From Globisporangium splendens (taxonomy: Eukaryota > Oomycota > Peronosporomycetes > Pythiales > Pythiaceae): a stretch of 64,000 nt of DNA. The stretch spans positions 831,229 to 895,228 of the forward strand of contig VFIW01000010.1 of NCBI GenBank assembly GCA_006386115.1. The letters run 5' to 3'. This document shows positions 59,776-64,000 of the stretch, piece by piece. The notes beneath the pieces are model-generated. The model made no database searches, was not told where the DNA came from, and saw only the letters and a program-made list of their open reading frames with translations. The translations under genes and the position numbers were made by a program. The number at the start of each line of letters is the position of its first letter. Within the stretch, counting starts at the first letter, position 1.

Positions 59776-61398
59776 GTGGGAGATTTGCCGACGTCGTTCG
59801 AGTCGGCGATGGAATCCAGCGACGCAAGCAAGTGGATGGAAGCGTGCGACTCCGAGTTGGAGTCGCTGTGCAAGAACGAGACGTGGGAGCTCGTTCCTTT
59901 GCCGCGTGGTCGCAAGGCCATCAGCAGCAAGTTGGTGTTCAAGGTGAAGGTGACCGTCGAGGGTCTCGTCGAGCGGTACAAGGCGCGTCTCGTGGCGAAG
60001 GGTTTCCTGCAGAAGTGCGGCGTGGACTTCGAAGAGACGTTCGCGCCGGTGGCCAAGTTCGCGTCGATCCGGATCATTTTGAGCATCGCGGCGCAGTGCA
60101 AGCTCGTGCTGCACCAGATGGACGTCAAGACGGCGTTCCTCAACGGCCTGCTCGAGGAAGAGATCTACATGAAGCAACCCGTGGGATTCGTCGACCCCAA
60201 GTATCCCAACCATGTGTGCAAGCTCAAGCGCGCGTTGTACGGTCTCAAGCAGTCGCCTCGCATGTGGAACCACACCATCGACGAGTTCATGCGCAAGATC
60301 GGCTTCATCAAGTGCGAGATGGACCACTGCGTGTACGTCAAACGTGACGACAAGGCCACGATGTTCGTGGTGCTCTACGTCGACGACCTCATCCTCGCGT
60401 GCAACGACATGGATCTACTCGCGGCGACCAAGCGTGCGTTGAGTGAGCGCTTTGAGATGTCCGACCTCGGTGAGCTCAAGTACTGCCTCGGCATGGAAGT
60501 CGAGCGTGATGACAAGTCGGACGACGTGTCGATGCGGCAGACCAAGTTCGTGCAGTCGATCCTGAGCAAGTTCGGCATGCAAGACTGCAAGCCCGTGAAG
60601 ACACCACAAGACCCCGGACTGAGGTTGACCAAGAGCATGTGCGAGGGTGGTTGCAAGTACGACGACACGATGAAGGGTGTGCCGTACCGCAGTGCCGTCG
60701 GTGCTGTGATGTACTTGATGGTTGGAACTCGTCCAGACCTCGCCGTGGCCGTGGGCACGCTGAGTCAGTTCGCCTCCGACCCGTGTCCGACGCACTGGCA
60801 AGCTCTCAAGCGCGTGCTCCGTTACCTGCAAGCGACTCCGACGCACGGCATTCGTTTCTCCGGCTCTGGCGATGGCGAGCTGATCGGCTACTCGGACGCG
60901 GACTGGGCGGGCCACATCGAGACTCGACGCAGCACCAGCGGCTACGTGTTCGTGCTCAACGATGGCTGCATCAGCTGGCGCAGCAAGAAGCAGCGCACCG
61001 TGGCTCTCTCGTCAACCGAAGCCGAGTACATGGCGCTGTCTGAAGCGACCCAAGAGGCAGTATGGCTCAAGGCGTTCATGCGTGAGCTCGGCGAAGATGC
61101 GGGCGACGGTGCGTTGACGGTGTTCGAAGACAACCAAGGCGCGATCGCGTTGGCCAAGAACCCGGAGTTCCACAAACGCACCAAGCACACCGACATCCGC
61201 TACCACTTCGTGCGCGAGAAGGTCGAGGACGGTCAAGTGGTGCTGGAGTACTGTTCGACGCAGGAGATGCTCGCGGACCTCATGACGAAGCCGATCCCCG
61301 CCGCACAGTTCGACGCTCTTCGCACCAAGTTGGGCATCCAAGTCGCTATCGAGTCGAGTGGGGGTGTTGTGAAGATGCCTCGATCTGCTACTGCCTGA
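59776..61398 (+). CDS. CopA4 RT-RNase H (ORF2)
   Basis: 540 codons in the same phase as ORF1, separated only by the [26 protein letters not shown] (near residue 201), RNase [11 protein letters not shown] (one Asp-to-His change beside the motif), [20 protein letters not shown]. Ends in the 3' LTR. No start codon lies near the beginning, so a readthrough product with ORF1 is the simplest expectation. Confidence 0.92.
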   Translation: MGDLPTSFESAMESSDASKWMEACDSELESLCKNETWELVPLPRGRKAISSKLVFKVKVTVEGLVERYKARLVAKGFLQKCGVDFEETFAPVAKFASIRIILSIAAQCKLVLHQMDVKTAFLNGLLEEEIYMKQPVGFVDPKYPNHVCKLKRALYGLKQSPRMWNHTIDEFMRKIGFIKCEMDHCVYVKRDDKATMFVVLYVDDLILACNDMDLLAATKRALSERFEMSDLGELKYCLGMEVERDDKSDDVSMRQTKFVQSILSKFGMQDCKPVKTPQDPGLRLTKSMCEGGCKYDDTMKGVPYRSAVGAVMYLMVGTRPDLAVAVGTLSQFASDPCPTHWQALKRVLRYLQATPTHGIRFSGSGDGELIGYSDADWAGHIETRRSTSGYVFVLNDGCISWRSKKQRTVALSSTEAEYMALSEATQEAVWLKAFMRELGEDAGDGALTVFEDNQGAIALAKNPEFHKRTKHTDIRYHFVREKVEDGQVVLEYCSTQEMLADLMTKPIPAAQFDALRTKLGIQVAIESSGGVVKMPRSATA

Positions 61399-61676
61399 TA
61401 CCGGTATCTACCGGTGATACCGACCTCCACTCATGGCATCGCAGTCATTCCAGTGTTTACGCTATTATGTTTACGACAGGTAAGACATGATTGTGGGTGC
61501 AGGATCTGATCGCACCCACCAGCTGTTTATGTGTAACATTCCCAGTGGATAGTACAGACAAGAATCCAGTAGGAATCCAGTAGGCTTAGATGTAGCATGT
61601 GTGCATGTGAACTAAGGACCTCATTCAATCAATCACTTTGCATTTTGCATCCAACCACTCGAGCACCTTTTCAACA

Positions 61677-62580
61677 GATCGCTCCATCCGCGTCACGAAA
61701 CTCGACTGCCTTGCTGCCGACTTGTCCGTGCTTGCCGCTGTCGAACGTGTCTTCCATGAACTGCATGTCGCGGCTCACCACAATCCGGCTGCTCGACAGC
61801 TCCTCGAACCGATACGTCTTCTCGTGGTCCGAGTAGCCCAAGAAGCGACACAATACCGACCGCGCGTCGAGCTTCGATCGCTTCTCGCTTGGCACGTGCA
61901 CGTACGCGTGGCACCCGAAGACCTTCAGATTCTTCAACAACGGCTTCTTCTGCGTCCACACCTCGTGTGGAGACTTGTCGTGACTGGTCGCTCGCGTCGG
62001 ACACCGATTGCGCAGAAACGCTGCCGTCGTCACTGCTTCACCCCAGTAGCGCTTGGACAGTCCCGCGTGCTCGATCATGCACCGCGCACTCTCGACCAAC
62101 ATCCGATTCATGCGCTCGGCCACTCCGTTGAGCTGGGGTGTGTACGGCGGCGTGAACTGCTGCACGATGCCTCGGTTGCGGCAGAACGCGGCGAACTTGT
62201 TGGACACGTACTCACCGCCGTTGTCGCTCCGAAGCACCTTCACACGCCTCCCGGTCTGGGTCTCAGCAAACTTGACGAACTGCACGAACTTGTCCAGCAC
62301 TTCCGACTTGCTGCGAAGCAGGAACACCACACAGAACCGCGACTTGTCGTCGATGAACGTCACGAAGTAGCGTTTGTCGGAGAACGTCGCCGTCTGCATC
62401 GGACCGCACACATCGCTGTGCACGGCGTCGAGCATGTCCTTGGCACGCTCGGGAGCAGTCGACTGGAAATTCACTCGCGTCTGCTTACCGAGCGCACATC
62501 CGCTGCAGAGCTCCCACTTGCTCACTGACGCGATGTCGATGCCGACGCCGAGCTTCTGCTTCACAATCGCATCGAGTCCG
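61677..62580 (-). pseudogene. CopA5: inverted integrase fragment
   Basis: Minus strand, open from GLDAIVKQKLGVGIDIAS (62580) through the integrase core (SDVCGP, RSDNGGEY, NGVAERMNR) to KAVEFRDADGAI (61677). Both ends are cut, left by the CopA4 LTR and right by a CopB LTR. No stop or frameshift seen within the fragment. Confidence 0.9.
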
Positions 62581-62971
62581 TATTGAGATGTACCGTGTTT
62601 GTGGTACGAACGATGCCAACCGCACGCCTCTTTCGTGGAACGTTCCCGTATGGGACACTTGTTTGCGCCAAGCGTAAACACTGGAATTTCTCATAGGGCG
62701 TAAGCATTGTTCATGTCTCGTAGCATAATCATTGAATGTTGGGGAATCTTTAGGGTGACAACGTAGGATAGTGCATTTTGATTGGTTAGATCCTCTCCGT
62801 ACATCTCAGGATCTTGTGGCTCACAGGAGCCTCCATTTGTGTCCAACACCGAGTGGACACGCTCAGTGTCGCACGGGTAGGAGGCCAACCTTAAACATTC
62901 TTACTTTCCAATTTGCCATCTCAAGCTCACACCGGATCATCCTTCTTCCTCCGCGCTCTTGACCTTTAACA
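62581..62971 (+). repeat. CopB LTR F5 (solo)
   Basis: 391 bp, TATTGAGATG ... CCTTTAACA, without CopB coding sequence on either side. Flanks GTCCG and ACGAT do not match, so it marks a recombination junction rather than a clean solo LTR. Carries R-type variants. Confidence 0.88.
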
Positions 62972-63014
62972 ACGATGAAGCTTCCCAACTTGTCCGCACC
63001 TGCTACCTTCTCGA
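62972..63014. other. Short unassigned spacer
   Basis: Diverged copy of the flank beginning at 27161 (CGATGAAGCTTCCCAACTTG versus CGACGAAGCCTCCCAACGCG). The minus-strand reading is VEKVAGADKLGSFI. Origin unknown. Confidence 0.35.
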
Positions 63015-63266
63015 CACTCAGTACTTGATTAGTACATGGATGTCATCACTCTGTACTGATTAGTACATGTGAACAACATTCTGCACTGATCAGCACAGAG
63101 AGCGCTCGTGACGTCATGGGATGACGTGACATGTGCATGTGGGGACTGTCGTACTGTAATCCCTTTGTTAATTGTCTCTCCACAATGCACACTGAAGGTG
63201 GTGTGTGGCACACTAGATCTGTGAACAGATCCACCTTCATGTAATGGCTAGGTATAGCCCATTACA
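63015..63266 (-). repeat. Gypsy LTR fragment (Gyp1/2 family, U3 part)
   Basis: 252 bp matching the U3 end of the Gyp2 LTR, ending TAGCCCATTACA on the plus strand. One of the two TGACGTCA cores is mutated (TGACGTGA). The U5 side is missing. Confidence 0.9.
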
Positions 63267-63267
63267 G

Positions 63268-64000
63268 TTAGACATTATCCTGGGCATGCCGTGGTTGAAG
63301 CGTTACCAACCTAGCATTGACTGGATGAAGATGAAGATGAAGGTCTCAGTTGACAAGTCACGCGATGTTGACTTGTGCTGCACAACAACGGATGAAGTTG
63401 TATGGGTGTACACATCTGTGGAAGAGATCCCAGATGACCCTCGTGATATTGCGGTGTGCGATGGCCCCCCATGTCCACAAGTGGTACCCATTTTGAAGAA
63501 GATTACTGGAGGTGGAGCAGTCAGGCGCCAAGAAAAGACTGTCTCCTTTGCCATCGACCCCATGGATGAGGCGATGTGCGTGGAAGAAACGAATGGGAAA
63601 AGAGCCGAAGAGTCATCCCGAGACAAGATGACCAAGAAAAAGAAGCAGATATCGTCAAGTGTTGCAAGCGCAACGTGTGCCCCTGATCAAGGTACAAGTC
63701 AAGATGACGAAGGAAGTGTCCAAGCAAGAGTCACTTCGAGTGGATACGTGAACGTATTGGTCTACAATGAAGATGGTGACAGCAACGTAATGCGTCACAT
63801 TGAAGTCGAAAATCCTCCAAGCTCTGTTGAAGAGTTGATTTCCTTGTTGTGGATGAGCAAGAAGACGCTGAAGCGTAGCCTAGCGAAAGGCGAAATTTCG
63901 CAGGTCTGCATGATCGTCGATGAAGTTGCCGACGATGTCATCAACACTGCGGAAGTGTTCGATGAGAAAACACGGAAGGAAAGGTTTGATGAGCAGTCGT
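63268..64000 (+). pseudogene. pol: Gypsy pol fragment (Gyp1/2 family), runs off window
   Basis: Open plus-strand frame from LDIILGMPWLKRYQPSID, the end of the protease, through the protease-RT linker (VSFAIDPMDEAMCVEETNGK, LAKGEISQVCMIVDEV) to the window edge. The protease active site and everything upstream are missing, replaced by the LTR fragment in opposite orientation. About 85-90% similar by eye to Gyp1 and Gyp2, with an extra Lys/Met pair and a longer Lys-rich tract. Confidence 0.88.

Larger units (their letters stand above)
41902..61676 (+). repeat. Second tandem array: CopA plus inverted CopB X, about 7.47 kb units
   Basis: Unit 1 41902-49389 (7,488 bp), unit 2 49390-56849 (7,460 bp), unit 3 56850-61676 (CopA only). 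Every unit is a full CopA element followed by X' and the first 16 bp of a reversed CopB LTR, TGTTAAAGGTCAAGAG. The first CopA has a true 5-bp target duplication (GCGGC, 41897-41901 and 46728-46732). The later ones have AAGAG left and GCGGC right, as expected after unequal crossing-over between two CopA copies that had inserted on either side of X'. Confidence 0.85.
56850..61676 (+). mobile_element. CopA4: full-length Copia element, best preserved
   Basis: 4,827 bp, LTRs 56850-57161 and 61365-61676 (312 bp each). Both ORFs are open, separated only by the in-frame TGA. Flanks AAGAG and GATCG do not match, because the right side lies in an inverted CopA fragment. Its 3' LTR ending GCACCTTTTCAACA is shared with the 5' LTR of CopA2, the outer copies of the array. 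Confidence 0.94.

Noticed and set aside
62581..62971. Clean solo-LTR insertion with target duplication
   Set aside because: Flanking 5-mers GTCCG and ACGAT differ, so a simple insertion plus LTR recombination is not supported.

Overview
The window looks like a retrotransposon-dense, gene-poor stretch of an oomycete (stramenopile) nuclear genome. Evidence: the Ty3/Gypsy integrase and reverse transcriptase motifs read like oomycete chromodomain Gypsy elements, and the only host gene is an intron-free CLPTM1-family membrane protein at the left edge. The oomycete assignment is inferred from protein resemblance, not from a search.

Layout. 1-1612 (minus): 5' part of a CLPTM1-like gene. 1961-3511 (minus): decayed Gypsy remnant (Gyp4). 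3512-11084 (plus): Gyp1, with gag, pol and an overlapping antisense gene. 11128-27160 (minus): Gyp3, flanked by target duplication AAGCC and split by Gyp2 (13617-21245, minus, target duplication ATCGG). 27273-30186 (plus): truncated Copia family A element (CopA1). 30188-41888: tandem array of 4.79 kb units made from Copia family B (CopB), in which the 3' half of each element is inverted relative to the 5' half and the two LTRs face each other. 41902-61676: second tandem array, about 7.47 kb per unit, of whole CopA elements alternating with an inverted CopB 5' half. 61677-64000: fragments of CopA, a CopB LTR, a Gypsy LTR and a Gypsy pol running off the edge.

How the parts work together. In each Gypsy element Gag and Pol lie in overlapping frames with a textbook -1 frameshift cassette (heptamer plus hairpin): Gyp1 is intact, Gyp2 has a one-base insertion after the cassette, Gyp3 uses a different heptamer. 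Each Gypsy element also carries an antisense reading frame that starts about 75 nt inside the 3' LTR, faces pol, and overlaps the pol linker and chromodomain. In Gyp1 and Gyp2 it is conserved outside the overlap; in Gyp3 one indel in a G6 run breaks both strands' frames at the same point. This dual-coding antisense gene is the best candidate for an undescribed system. Both Copia families use a primer-binding site that matches the anticodon arm of initiator tRNA-Met, and the Gag ATG lies inside it. CopA has an in-frame TGA between its integrase and reverse transcriptase halves.

The CopB array has the exact structure expected if a Copia cDNA integrated into itself: an inversion circle with 5-bp duplication GGTTT in its own RT gene, later fixed and tandemly amplified. 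No tRNA, rRNA or CRISPR was seen.
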